In this document: one piece after another, positions 1-7,281 of the stretch
How the letters are laid out: every line of letters starts with the position of its first letter
How positions within the stretch are numbered: position 1 is the first letter of the stretch
From: Alistipes sp.
GTDB taxonomy: Bacteria; Bacteroidota; Bacteroidia; Bacteroidales; Rikenellaceae
Direction of reading: 5' to 3'
DNA: 7,892 nt
Assembly (NCBI GenBank): GCA_017561105.1
Contig: JAFZDR010000156.1
Span: forward strand, 1-7,892
Program-made: the position numbers and the translations under genes
Notes under the pieces: generated by a model
What the model was told of the DNA's origin: nothing
The model's input: only the letters and a program-made list of their open reading frames with translations
Database searches by the model: none

Positions 1-1655
1 CCTGTCTTTATAAAGTTTTTGCTGCGACGGTTGCGGTGGTGAGTGATACCGAATCGGTGAGCCTCATCGCGCAGATGGCAGATAACCTTCAACGGCTCGC
101 CCGTACGACTCAAATAGTACGGCATAGGGTCGTTCGGATAGAAGACCTCCTCCAATCGCTTCGCCAAGCCTACAATCGGCACTCTGTCAGCAATACCCAG
201 CTCCTGCAATACCGAGTAGGCACTCGAAAGCTGACCTTTACCGCCATCGACAACTATCAAATCAGGCAGCTCGGCACCCTCCTCCAACAATCGCGAATAG
301 CGACGAGTCAATATCTCGCGCATCGAAGCAAAGTCGTCGGCTCCAACCACCGTTTTTATATTAAAGTGGCGATACTCCTTGCGCGAAGGTTTGCCGTCGC
401 GGAACACTACGCACGATGCCACAGGGTTGGTGCCCTGCAAGTTCGAGTTATCGAAACACTCTATATGGCGGGGCTCCTTCGCCAAGCGCAACTCGCGACG
501 CATAGCCTCCATAAGGCGATCGGCGTGGCGTGCCGGATTGTGGATCTCGAGATTCTTCAGCTTCTCAGCTCTTGTGGTCTTTGCCGAACGCAACGAGAAC
601 TCCAATAAATCGTGCTTCTCACCCCTCTGCGGAACGGAGAATTTAACCCCCTCGAACAGCTCCTCGTATGGCAGATGCGACACTAAAACCTCACGCGCCA
701 ACTCGCCCGCGATATTCTCCTTAATATACTGAATACCAAGTGTCATTATCTCACGCTCGTCGCTCTCGACACCCACGGCTATTGTTGCTGTATGCACCGC
801 CGTAATCGAGCCGTTGCGCACCCGCAGAAAATTGCAGTACGCCTCGTCATCATCGACCAGCAACGAGAAGATATCCACATCGCCCATCTTGGCACTCACA
901 ATCACCGAGCGGGATGCATATCTTTCGAGCGCATCGAGGCGTGCCTTGTATCGTGCCGCCACTTCAAAACGCAACTCCTCGGCTGCACGCATCATCTCAC
1001 CCTCGAGGTAACTGCGTACAGGTCGTAAATCGCCCTTCAAAACCGAGGTTGCAATATCTATAAAACCCTTGTACTCCTCGCGGCTGCATTTGCCCACACA
1101 GGGGGCCTTGCAGTTGCCCAAATGGTACTGTAGACACGCCGTATGTTTAGCCTTGGCAATACTCTCCTCGGTCATATTTGTTCGACATATTCTGAGTGGC
1201 AACGCCTCGCGAATAAAGTCGAGCACAGCCCTCTGTGCTGATATGGAGCCGTATGGACCATAATATTGTGAGCCGTCGCGCACAATCTGTCGTGTGGATA
1301 GCACACGCGGGAACTCCTCGGCGGTAACCGCTATCCATGGGTAGGACTTATCATCTTTGAGCAGGATATTGTAGCGCGGTTGCAGGGTCTTGATAAGCGA
1401 ATTTTCGAGCAGCAGCGCATCGGTTTCGCTATCGACCACAATATGGCGCATCGAAGCTATTTGTCGCACCATCACCCGCACCTTGGCCGAGTGGTCGCGA
1501 CTCTCCACAAAGTAGGAGCGCACACGATTGCGCAGATGTTTAGCCTTGCCGACATATATAACCTCGCCTTTGCTATTCTCAAATAGATAGCAACCGGCCG
1601 ACATAGGCAACATAGCAACCTGCTCCTTTAGCGATATTTTATCATTCTCCACCAT
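1..1655 (-). CDS. uvrC: UvrABC system protein C (excinuclease subunit), 3' end cut off
   Basis: UvrC makes the two incisions flanking a DNA lesion during nucleotide excision repair, after UvrA2-UvrB loading. 551 residues are visible, against about 600 for the family. The N-terminal GIY-YIG nuclease domain (about residues 17-95) shows GCY at 21-23, YVGKA at 34-38, conserved arginines at 42/44 and the glutamate of LLLE at 84. A UVR-type UvrB-binding helix pair lies in the middle (EGEMMRAAEELRFEVAARYK). The C-terminal RNase H-like nuclease shows D402 in CFDNSNLQG, D470 in VVDGGKGQ and H533 in RDEAHRFG, matching the E. coli triad D399/D466/H538 in spacing. The C-terminal helix-hairpin-helix domain is beyond the window edge. 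The ATG at 1655-1653 is chosen because it gives the usual short lead into the GIY domain. The long plus-strand reading frames over this region are antisense shadows. The gene is divergent from the lipoprotein operon. Identification is very secure. Confidence 0.97.
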   Translation of the reverse strand, partial: MVENDKISLKEQVAMLPMSAGCYLFENSKGEVIYVGKAKHLRNRVRSYFVESRDHSAKVRVMVRQIASMRHIVVDSETDALLLENSLIKTLQPRYNILLKDDKSYPWIAVTAEEFPRVLSTRQIVRDGSQYYGPYGSISAQRAVLDFIREALPLRICRTNMTEESIAKAKHTACLQYHLGNCKAPCVGKCSREEYKGFIDIATSVLKGDLRPVRSYLEGEMMRAAEELRFEVAARYKARLDALERYASRSVIVSAKMGDVDIFSLLVDDDEAYCNFLRVRNGSITAVHTATIAVGVESDEREIMTLGIQYIKENIAGELAREVLVSHLPYEELFEGVKFSVPQRGEKHDLLEFSLRSAKTTRAEKLKNLEIHNPARHADRLMEAMRRELRLAKEPRHIECFDNSNLQGTNPVASCVVFRDGKPSRKEYRHFNIKTVVGADDFASMREILTRRYSRLLEEGAELPDLIVVDGGKGQLSSAYSVLQELGIADRVPIVGLAKRLEEVFYPNDPMPYYLSRTGEPLKVICHLRDEAHRFGITHHRNRRSKNFIKT

Positions 1656-1664
1656 ATAACACCT

Positions 1665-1672
1665 CAAAGATA
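1665..1672 (-). promoter_or_regulatory. Candidate -7 promoter element of uvrC
   Basis: On the minus strand these bases read TATCTTTG, a full match to the Bacteroidota -7 consensus TAnnTTTG. Only 9 bases separate it from the uvrC ATG, so the leader would be just a few nucleotides long. No convincing -33 TTTG is visible about 19-21 bases upstream. The short leader also lacks a clear Shine-Dalgarno sequence, apart from GAGG next to the element. The motif is A/T-rich and short, so a chance match in this spacer is possible. Confidence 0.45.
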
Positions 1673-1694
1673 CAAATTTTTGCAAAAATTGAAC

Positions 1695-1711
1695 TTAATT
1701 TGGAAAATTAA
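1695..1711. repeat. A/T-rich inverted repeat between divergent promoters (possible operator)
   Basis: TTAATTT (1695-1701) and AAATTAA (1705-1711) are perfect 7-bp inverted arms around a 3-base GGA spacer. A direct repeat AACTTAA (1692-1698 and 1711-1717) overlaps it. The site sits just upstream of the candidate plus-strand -7 element and between the two divergent promoters, a usual place for a dimeric regulator. A/T-rich spacers produce such palindromes by chance, so operator function is only a suggestion. Confidence 0.3.
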
Positions 1712-1714
1712 ACT

Positions 1715-1722
1715 TAACTTTG
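1715..1722 (+). promoter_or_regulatory. Candidate -7 promoter element of the lipoprotein operon
   Basis: TAACTTTG matches the Bacteroidota TAnnTTTG -7 consensus exactly. It lies 39 bases before the ATG at 1762, a normal leader length for this phylum. A TTG at 1689-1691 could be a weak -33 element, but its 23-base gap is slightly longer than the usual 19-21. The leader from 1723 to 1761 is A/T-rich with no Shine-Dalgarno sequence, as is common in Bacteroidota. Confidence 0.5.
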
Positions 1723-1761
1723 TGATAGCACCTCTTGCTGAAATCTAAATTTACAACAAAT

Positions 1762-4749
1762 ATGAAGAGACTTTTTACTCTGTTGTGCACTCTTATTGCA
1801 CTTCTGTTCGTCGGTTGTATAGACCGCGAATTTAACCTTGCCGAGACCTCGGGCGAGGTTACTATCGGAGGCGAAGAGCTGATTGTTCCGTTGGCCGAGA
1901 TTGCGCCGATAACTCTCAGCGAGCTTCTGAAGGAGAACGAAACAATCACCAGCGACGAAAATGGTGTCTACCAGATTAAGTTCTCGTCGTTTGGCGATGA
2001 CCCTGCAAAGTACGAGCAGTTGTCGATTGACGGCATCGAGATTCCGGCTATTACTGGACTTTCGCCTAAGTTGGATCCGATAACCTTCTCGTTCCAGCAG
2101 TTGCCGACCTCGATTTTGATGTCGGGCATAAACCACACCTTCGTGGTTGATTACCCGAAGATCAACACCATCATGAAGATCGATCCGATCAAGTTCAGCG
2201 AGGAGCTCAACCTTCAACTTCCGGTATCGGGACAAGGCGCACTCTCCGAGCAGGACTTGGCAGGACTCAAGTTGCTTGGATGGGATGTTATCACAAACGA
2301 ATACTCTTCGAGCGTAGCTTTCAAGGCCGAAATCGAGATTTTGAAGCAGCTCCAAAAGGTAGATTGGGTTGAGTTCGGCTGCGACAAGCACCCTTATGGC
2401 GCACCTTTCGCAGTGAATATCGATTTGCAGGGCTTGCAGGATGTTGTGGGTGGCGGAAGCATAAAGTTCAATGTCGAGTTCCCTGCAAACTACTACCTCC
2501 GCAATGAGGACGGATCCGATTTACCACAGGCGACACACAACATATTATCACGCGAAATTGTATTGCAGAAGGGTCAAAAGAGTGTGGAGTTTACGGCATA
2601 TCTCAATCGCATAGACTACAGCGACCAAACTGCAGTTGAGGGTAAACTAAGTATCAACGACTCGATTACATACGGCTACGAGCTCTCACTCAACCTTTGT
2701 GCCGGATCATACAACCTCACAGCACTCCCTAAGATCACGGTCGAGTCTGCACCCGAGTATAAGGATGTTGAGTTTGTTATCAACCATTTCGAGTTGGATA
2801 AGGTCAGCCACCCTATTAACTACGCATTCGACGGCATGCCTAACGGTATCGACATCGAGAAGGTGGCATTCAAAGATACCTATCTCACCTTGTCATTGAA
2901 GGGCTTGGAGTGGTTGCAGGTTAAGGACAACAAGAGTGACGAGGAGCTCTCGATAATAACAAAAATCACTCTGCCTGAGTGTATGAATCTCGAGAACGAA
3001 CACCTTAATGGCAATGTTTTGTCGGCATCGGCTATCGATTTGTCAAAAGGTATCAAACTCAAGCTCAACCATATCGACTGCAACGGTAGTGAGATAAAGC
3101 AGGAGAATGGCCAGCTCTTAATTTCGTCGAATATTACAGCCGAACTCGACCTTATGAGCATGGACGGCAAGACCGTACTCCTCTCTGCACTTACCCCGCC
3201 AAGCGACAAACTATATATAGATGTAGCTATTGCCGAGGCTCAGCTCAAACTCGACACCGAGAATACCAAGGTAACATGGAGCAGCGAGCAGAGATATGAC
3301 CTCAACCTTGGCGATAACATTCCGTCTATTTCGCAATCTATCGATGTGCCGGAGCTCATAAGCTCGGTAGAGTGCATCACCATCGGCAAGGCCGGTGGCA
3401 AGGGCGAGCCTGTAGCTATCGAATTTGCACTTGCGGGTGGCGACTTACCTGTCAGCGACTTGATGATAGATGTAGCCATCAACCTCGGCAAGATGCTCCG
3501 CCCTACCCAGAACACTCTGAATAGCGGCATCATCACAAAGAGTGCAAATGGCGACTATATCCTCGCCATTAACGAGGAGTGGCAGACCAGCAAGGTATTG
3601 ACCAAGCGAATAGAGTTCGATGCGTTGGAGAACATCCCTGCAATAGACAACGGTAAGATCACTATCAATCAGAGTTTCCCTATTACCGGTAGCGTAAAGA
3701 TTAAGGATGGTCAGAACATCGACACCTCGAAGCTCGACTCGGCAAAGATTGACATCGATGTCAACATCGACGATATCGAGGCTCAGACATTTACCGGTGG
3801 AGTAAATATCTCCGTTGCTCCGGAGCAGATGGTTGTCGAGTTGGGCGACCTCAGCAACTTGGGCGTAGATATCAATGCACTGAGCATCAACCCTGTCCTG
3901 AATGTGAAGTTGAAGGAGAACCCTACAGGTATTCCATTCTTCGCCAACATTGCGGTTAAGACATTAGACAGCACCGACAAAGTGTTGCATACGCTCGAAA
4001 TCCCAACCATTAGCGTTGCAGGATCGGGTGCATCGAACATCATACTCTCAACACCACGCAATGCATCGAAGTTCGAGGGCGAGGATGTAACATTCATCGC
4101 TGTCGAGGGATTGTCGAAGCTTCTTTCGGCAGGTATCCCTTCGAAGATTGTGGTAGATATGTCGGTGGCAACAGATAGCAGCGAGACATACACCATCGAT
4201 CTCACTCGTGCAGCTAAGGGCTACACTATCGAGTATCAATACGAGGTTGTCGTTCCGTTCGAAATGGATGGCAACTTGGATGTTTCGTTCGAAACAACAA
4301 TTCTGGAGTTGGGTGCAACATTCGACGAGTTGGCCGACACAACCAACGGTTTGAAGGTTGGCGATGTAGGTTTGATTGGCGAGTTTGGCACAACCATTCC
4401 GTTCAATATCGTACTCTCGGCCGAGTTGGTAAACAGCGAGGGCACTACCGAGGGTGTTGCTGCGCGTCTTAACATCAACGACTGCCTTATCAAAGGTAGC
4501 TCGGAGGGTAACCAGAGAAGCGTATCGAAGATTGACTTAGACTTCGACCTCGGCGATAGCCACTCGTTGGCAGGCTTGAAGGGTGCCGATGGCGTACGCC
4601 TGAAGTTTGCAATCTACAACACTGACAGAGAGATCGCATCGCTTTCGAAGGATCAGTATCTCGACGGCAAGCTGAAGCTTCGTCTGCGCAATGGTGTAAC
4701 AGTAGATATTTTTGAGTTTTTGGACAGTACAACAGAAGAGGGATATTAA
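1762..4749 (+). CDS. Large beta-rich lipoprotein of unrecognised family, 995 aa
   Basis: Residues 1-19 form a lipoprotein signal: basic KR, a hydrophobic run, then a FVGC lipobox with Cys19 as the acylation site. The mature start CIDREF carries acidic residues that could favour surface export, though this is not a clear export signal. The rest (20-995) is rich in alternating hydrophobic/polar beta-strand patterns and Asn/Asp/Ser, with no membrane span and no catalytic motif I recognise. Internal repetition is visible: NGVYQIKF (68) followed by IPAI (94) recurs as NGDYILAI (596) followed by IPAI (625). GxPF-type segments recur near 213-220, 548-555, 723-730 and 877-884. This suggests several beta-sandwich modules. 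An in-frame TTG at 1735 would add nine residues ahead of the signal peptide, so the ATG at 1762 is preferred. The stop lies 3 bases before the barrel gene, so the two are probably co-translated and may work together at the outer membrane. I cannot assign a function. Confidence 0.9.
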   Translation: MKRLFTLLCTLIALLFVGCIDREFNLAETSGEVTIGGEELIVPLAEIAPITLSELLKENETITSDENGVYQIKFSSFGDDPAKYEQLSIDGIEIPAITGLSPKLDPITFSFQQLPTSILMSGINHTFVVDYPKINTIMKIDPIKFSEELNLQLPVSGQGALSEQDLAGLKLLGWDVITNEYSSSVAFKAEIEILKQLQKVDWVEFGCDKHPYGAPFAVNIDLQGLQDVVGGGSIKFNVEFPANYYLRNEDGSDLPQATHNILSREIVLQKGQKSVEFTAYLNRIDYSDQTAVEGKLSINDSITYGYELSLNLCAGSYNLTALPKITVESAPEYKDVEFVINHFELDKVSHPINYAFDGMPNGIDIEKVAFKDTYLTLSLKGLEWLQVKDNKSDEELSIITKITLPECMNLENEHLNGNVLSASAIDLSKGIKLKLNHIDCNGSEIKQENGQLLISSNITAELDLMSMDGKTVLLSALTPPSDKLYIDVAIAEAQLKLDTENTKVTWSSEQRYDLNLGDNIPSISQSIDVPELISSVECITIGKAGGKGEPVAIEFALAGGDLPVSDLMIDVAINLGKMLRPTQNTLNSGIITKSANGDYILAINEEWQTSKVLTKRIEFDALENIPAIDNGKITINQSFPITGSVKIKDGQNIDTSKLDSAKIDIDVNIDDIEAQTFTGGVNISVAPEQMVVELGDLSNLGVDINALSINPVLNVKLKENPTGIPFFANIAVKTLDSTDKVLHTLEIPTISVAGSGASNIILSTPRNASKFEGEDVTFIAVEGLSKLLSAGIPSKIVVDMSVATDSSETYTIDLTRAAKGYTIEYQYEVVVPFEMDGNLDVSFETTILELGATFDELADTTNGLKVGDVGLIGEFGTTIPFNIVLSAELVNSEGTTEGVAARLNINDCLIKGSSEGNQRSVSKIDLDFDLGDSHSLAGLKGADGVRLKFAIYNTDREIASLSKDQYLDGKLKLRLRNGVTVDIFEFLDSTTEEGY

Positions 4750-4752
4750 ACT

Positions 4753-6177
4753 ATGAAATGCAATAAATTTATAATCGCTATCGCTGCCATTCTCGGAGCC
4801 GTTTTCACCACCTCCGCACAGATGCGCACCGCCTACTTTATGGAGGGTTCGTACTTCCGTACCGATATGAATGCGGCCCTTGCTCCTACTCGAGGATATA
4901 TCAAGATTCCGGTTGTTGGAACTCTCGGCCTCGATTTCGGCAACAACTACTTCTCAGTAAACAACCTCTTCTATAAGAAGGATGGAGGTATCTACACCTT
5001 TATGAACGAGAGAGTATCGGCCGACGAATTCCTCGGCAAACTTGCCAACAAGGGTAAGTTGAGCATGGGCTTCAACACCTCGTTGCTCGGATTTGGTGCA
5101 CACTCCAAGAAGTTGTTCTGGAGCTTTAATCTCAACCTCCGCTCGAATACCGAAATCACCCTCTCGAAGGATATGTTCTCGGCATTGAAGAACCTCTCGA
5201 ACGGCTACTACGACTTGGGCGACACCCATCTCTCAAACCGTGAGTATATGGAGGCTTCGCTCGGCTTTGCCATCCCTATCAAGGAGTTTATGACCTTCGG
5301 TTTCCGCGCAAAGGGATTGCTCGGCTTGGCCGACATCTCGATGCAGATGGACAAGATGTATCTCGATGTCAACGAGAATATCGTTAAGGCTGAGCTCATG
5401 GGCTCTATCCGTGGTAACTGTCCTGCATTTGCACAAAATTATACTCCGGGCTCACCACTATCTGCCGAAGGCATTATGCAGCCTTATTTGGGCGCTATGC
5501 TCAAAAATGTCAAGAGCTGGGGACTCGGTCTCGACCTCGGTTTCGAATTCCGACTCTTTGACGATCACCTCAAAATCTCGATTGGCGCAAACGACATCGG
5601 CTTTATTAAGTGGTATAGCGGCTCAACCGTAAATGCCACCGGAAGTGCAAACTTCTCGTACGAGGGTATCGACCTCGAGGCAGGCGAGGCTAAAATTAAC
5701 GCCGGTGGAAATGCGGTAATGGCCGAGCCACAGGGTTCATACATGACCCGACTCACCTGCTCGTTGAATGGTGGTGTCGAGTATAACATCCTGAACAACT
5801 GGATCGCATTCGGTTTGCTCTCGCACACCGAGTTCTGCCAGAACTTCACCCGCTCCGAGCTCACTGCATCGGTCAATTTCCGTATCGGTCGTTGGCTCTC
5901 CACATCGTTCAGCCACACCTTCTTCAACGGCAACCAGCCGGGCGTACTCGGTTGGGCAATAAACCTTCACCCACCGGGATTTCACCTCTTCCTCGGTGCC
6001 GACTTTATCGACACTCGTTATGCGGTATATAACAGCTTAATTGTACCGAAGATGATGAGCTCGGCAAATGTATATATGGGTGTAGGTTTCAACCTCGGCA
6101 AGGCTAAGTATATGCCTTCGATGCAGGGCAAGAGCAAACGCGCCAACAGATTGAGTAAACAGCAAAGCGAGGCTTAA
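4753..6177 (+). CDS. Outer-membrane beta-barrel protein, DUF5723-like, 474 aa
   Basis: A type I signal peptide covers residues 1-22 (MKCNK, then a hydrophobic stretch, then TTSA before Gln23), the typical SAQ cleavage site of Bacteroidota. The mature start (RTAYFMEGSYF, then ALAPTRGYIKIP and LGLDFGNNYFS) resembles what I remember of the DUF5723 family, a group of Bacteroidota barrel proteins of unknown role. The remainder alternates aromatic/hydrophobic and polar residues with Gly turns, as in transmembrane beta-strands (for example FWSFNLNLRSN, YMEASLGFAIP, FGFRAKGLLGL, WGLGLDLGFEF). The last strand-like segment, VYMGVGFNLG, is followed by a basic tail of about 24 residues that ends KQQSEA, unlike barrels that end on an aromatic residue. 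GAAGAGGGAT before the start may act as a weak ribosome binding site. The gene is flanked by gaps of 3 bases upstream and 5 downstream, in one operon with the lipoprotein and the WYL regulator. Barrel identity is firm; family name is from memory and substrate is unknown. Confidence 0.82.
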   Translation: MKCNKFIIAIAAILGAVFTTSAQMRTAYFMEGSYFRTDMNAALAPTRGYIKIPVVGTLGLDFGNNYFSVNNLFYKKDGGIYTFMNERVSADEFLGKLANKGKLSMGFNTSLLGFGAHSKKLFWSFNLNLRSNTEITLSKDMFSALKNLSNGYYDLGDTHLSNREYMEASLGFAIPIKEFMTFGFRAKGLLGLADISMQMDKMYLDVNENIVKAELMGSIRGNCPAFAQNYTPGSPLSAEGIMQPYLGAMLKNVKSWGLGLDLGFEFRLFDDHLKISIGANDIGFIKWYSGSTVNATGSANFSYEGIDLEAGEAKINAGGNAVMAEPQGSYMTRLTCSLNGGVEYNILNNWIAFGLLSHTEFCQNFTRSELTASVNFRIGRWLSTSFSHTFFNGNQPGVLGWAINLHPPGFHLFLGADFIDTRYAVYNSLIVPKMMSSANVYMGVGFNLGKAKYMPSMQGKSKRANRLSKQQSEA

Positions 6178-6182
6178 AAAAT

Positions 6183-7088
6183 ATGGACCAGCCAAAGATC
6201 GAGCGTGTACTTCGCCTGATGAAGATGATGACGAGTGGCAACCGCTACACCGTAGAGGAGTTGGCGGAGCGACTCGACACCTCGTACCGCTCCATATATC
6301 GCTATATCGACACCTTCAAGGAGGTGGGATTTGTGGTGCATAAGGAGGAGGGCGCAGTATATCGCTTGGGCAAGGAGAGCCCCTATTTCAAGGATATTTC
6401 GCAACTTATCCACTTCACGGACGAGGAGGCTCATATCGTAAATCAGCTTATCGGAGCGTTGGACGACACCAACACCCTGAAGCAAAATCTGCGTCGCAAG
6501 CTCTCGTCGGTCTATAACTGCACCTCGCTTGCCAACAGCATCGTAAAGGGCAAAAATGCCGAGAATGTAAACCACATTATCGAGGCTGTCGAGGAGCATC
6601 GACAGGTTATTCTGCACGACTACTCCTCGTCGCATACAAGTTCCAAGCGCGACCGCTTGGTTGAGCCTATTGCCTTCACCACAAACTATGTGCAGATTTG
6701 GTGCTACGACACCTCGGACGGTAAAACCAAGCTCTTTAATACGGCGCGTATCGGCGATGTCGAGATACTCGACACCGAGTGGCAGCACGAATCGGAACAT
6801 CGCTGCGGACAGATTGACGTGTTCCGCAATATGGGCTTCGAGCAGATGCGCGTGCAGTTGCGACTTGGCGTGATGTCGCACAACCTCCTTATCGAGGAGT
6901 ATCCGCTCTCGGAACGCGACCTGACACAGATTGACGAGGGGCATTGGCTACTTGATACCATGGTCTGCAACTACGCCGGAGTCGGTCGTTTTGTGATGGG
7001 CCTTATCGAGGATATCGAGATTATCGACTCGCCCGACTTTGTCGCCTATCTCCGCCAAAAGAGAGAACTGATAAGCAAGAAGTTTTAG
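6183..7088 (+). CDS. WYL-domain helix-turn-helix transcriptional regulator, 301 aa
   Basis: Residues about 5-62 form a winged helix-turn-helix of the HTH_11/DeoR-like type: IERVLRLMKMM, then TVEELAERLDTSYRSIYR as helix-turn-recognition helix, then a wing ending GAVYRLG. The WYL domain spans about 135-200. It has VILHDY at 142-147, the R158-x-V-x-P162 signature (RLVEP) and the position of the WYL tripeptide at 173-175, which here reads WCY. A C-terminal WCX-like extension (about 220-285) follows. Family members are DNA-binding regulators that are thought to sense a ligand or nucleic acid through the WYL fold; actinobacterial PafBC, for example, controls a DNA damage response. The gene starts 5 bases after the barrel gene and ends before a strong terminator, so it is the last gene of the operon. 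Self-regulation of the operon is plausible but unproven. The family call is secure; the target and ligand are unknown. Confidence 0.94.
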   Translation: MDQPKIERVLRLMKMMTSGNRYTVEELAERLDTSYRSIYRYIDTFKEVGFVVHKEEGAVYRLGKESPYFKDISQLIHFTDEEAHIVNQLIGALDDTNTLKQNLRRKLSSVYNCTSLANSIVKGKNAENVNHIIEAVEEHRQVILHDYSSSHTSSKRDRLVEPIAFTTNYVQIWCYDTSDGKTKLFNTARIGDVEILDTEWQHESEHRCGQIDVFRNMGFEQMRVQLRLGVMSHNLLIEEYPLSERDLTQIDEGHWLLDTMVCNYAGVGRFVMGLIEDIEIIDSPDFVAYLRQKRELISKKF

Positions 7089-7106
7089 AACTATACAACC
7101 GTAAAG

Positions 7107-7138
7107 AAAAGGTGATGTTTTGCGACATCACCTTTTTT
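7107..7138 (+). terminator. Rho-independent terminator after the WYL regulator gene
   Basis: A perfect 12-bp stem pairs 7107-7118 (AAAAGGTGATGT) with 7125-7136 (ACATCACCTTTT) around a 6-base loop, and the T run continues to 7138. It lies 18 bases after the stop codon at 7088. On the minus strand the same hairpin is followed by TTTTCTTT, so it could also stop transcription arriving from nrdJ. The structure is read directly from the sequence. Confidence 0.93.
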
Positions 7139-7201
7139 AGTCATTAGCTTTTAGAATACACCCCCATAAAAAAATCATTTTGGGCGAGGAAATTTTGTGC
7201 C

Positions 7202-7251
7202 AAACAAAAAAGCGAACCCGCAGCATAGTTGACCTATGTGAGGAGTTCGCT
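7202..7251 (-). terminator. Probable rho-independent terminator of nrdJ
   Basis: On the minus strand, AGCGAAC (7251-7245) pairs perfectly with GTTCGCT (7217-7211), and an apical CATAG/CTATG stem (7234-7238 with 7224-7228) closes a 5-base loop. The 3' side runs directly into a T-rich tract (TTTTT G TTTG, 7210-7202). The hairpin begins about 41 bases after the nrdJ stop codon. Imperfect pairing in the middle of the stem (around 7218-7223 and 7239-7244) leaves bulges, but the closing and apical stems are strong. Confidence 0.75.
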
Positions 7252-7258
7252 TATTGCA

Positions 7259-7281
7259 GAGCGGTGCAAAATTTACCGCTC
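7259..7281. repeat. Small local hairpin inside the right arm of the inverted-repeat element
   Basis: GAGCGGT (7259-7265) and ACCGCTC (7275-7281) form a perfect 7-bp stem around a 9-base A/T-rich loop. The same bases are used by the long outer stem of the surrounding element, so the two folds exclude each other. On the minus strand the hairpin would form 11 bases after the nrdJ stop codon. No T run follows, so it is not a terminator by itself. Confidence 0.6.

Noticed and set aside
36..608. Plus-strand open frame of 190 codons over the uvrC region, and others up to 1586
   Set aside because: Antisense to clear UvrC motifs on the minus strand; the translations show no recognisable domain and begin at arbitrary codons.
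1735..1764. TTG start giving a lipoprotein nine residues longer
   Set aside because: The extension would put polar residues in front of a complete lipoprotein signal peptide and shorten the leader to 12 bases after the -7 element; ATG at 1762 fits better.
1714..2391. Minus-strand open frame of 225 codons opposite the lipoprotein start
   Set aside because: Overlaps the lipoprotein signal peptide and the operon promoter on the other strand; the protein has no recognisable features and is explained by codon bias shadows.
6174..6944. Minus-strand open frame of 256 codons opposite the WYL regulator
   Set aside because: Fully antisense to a well-supported HTH-WYL protein; no domain, no promoter, no ribosome binding signal.
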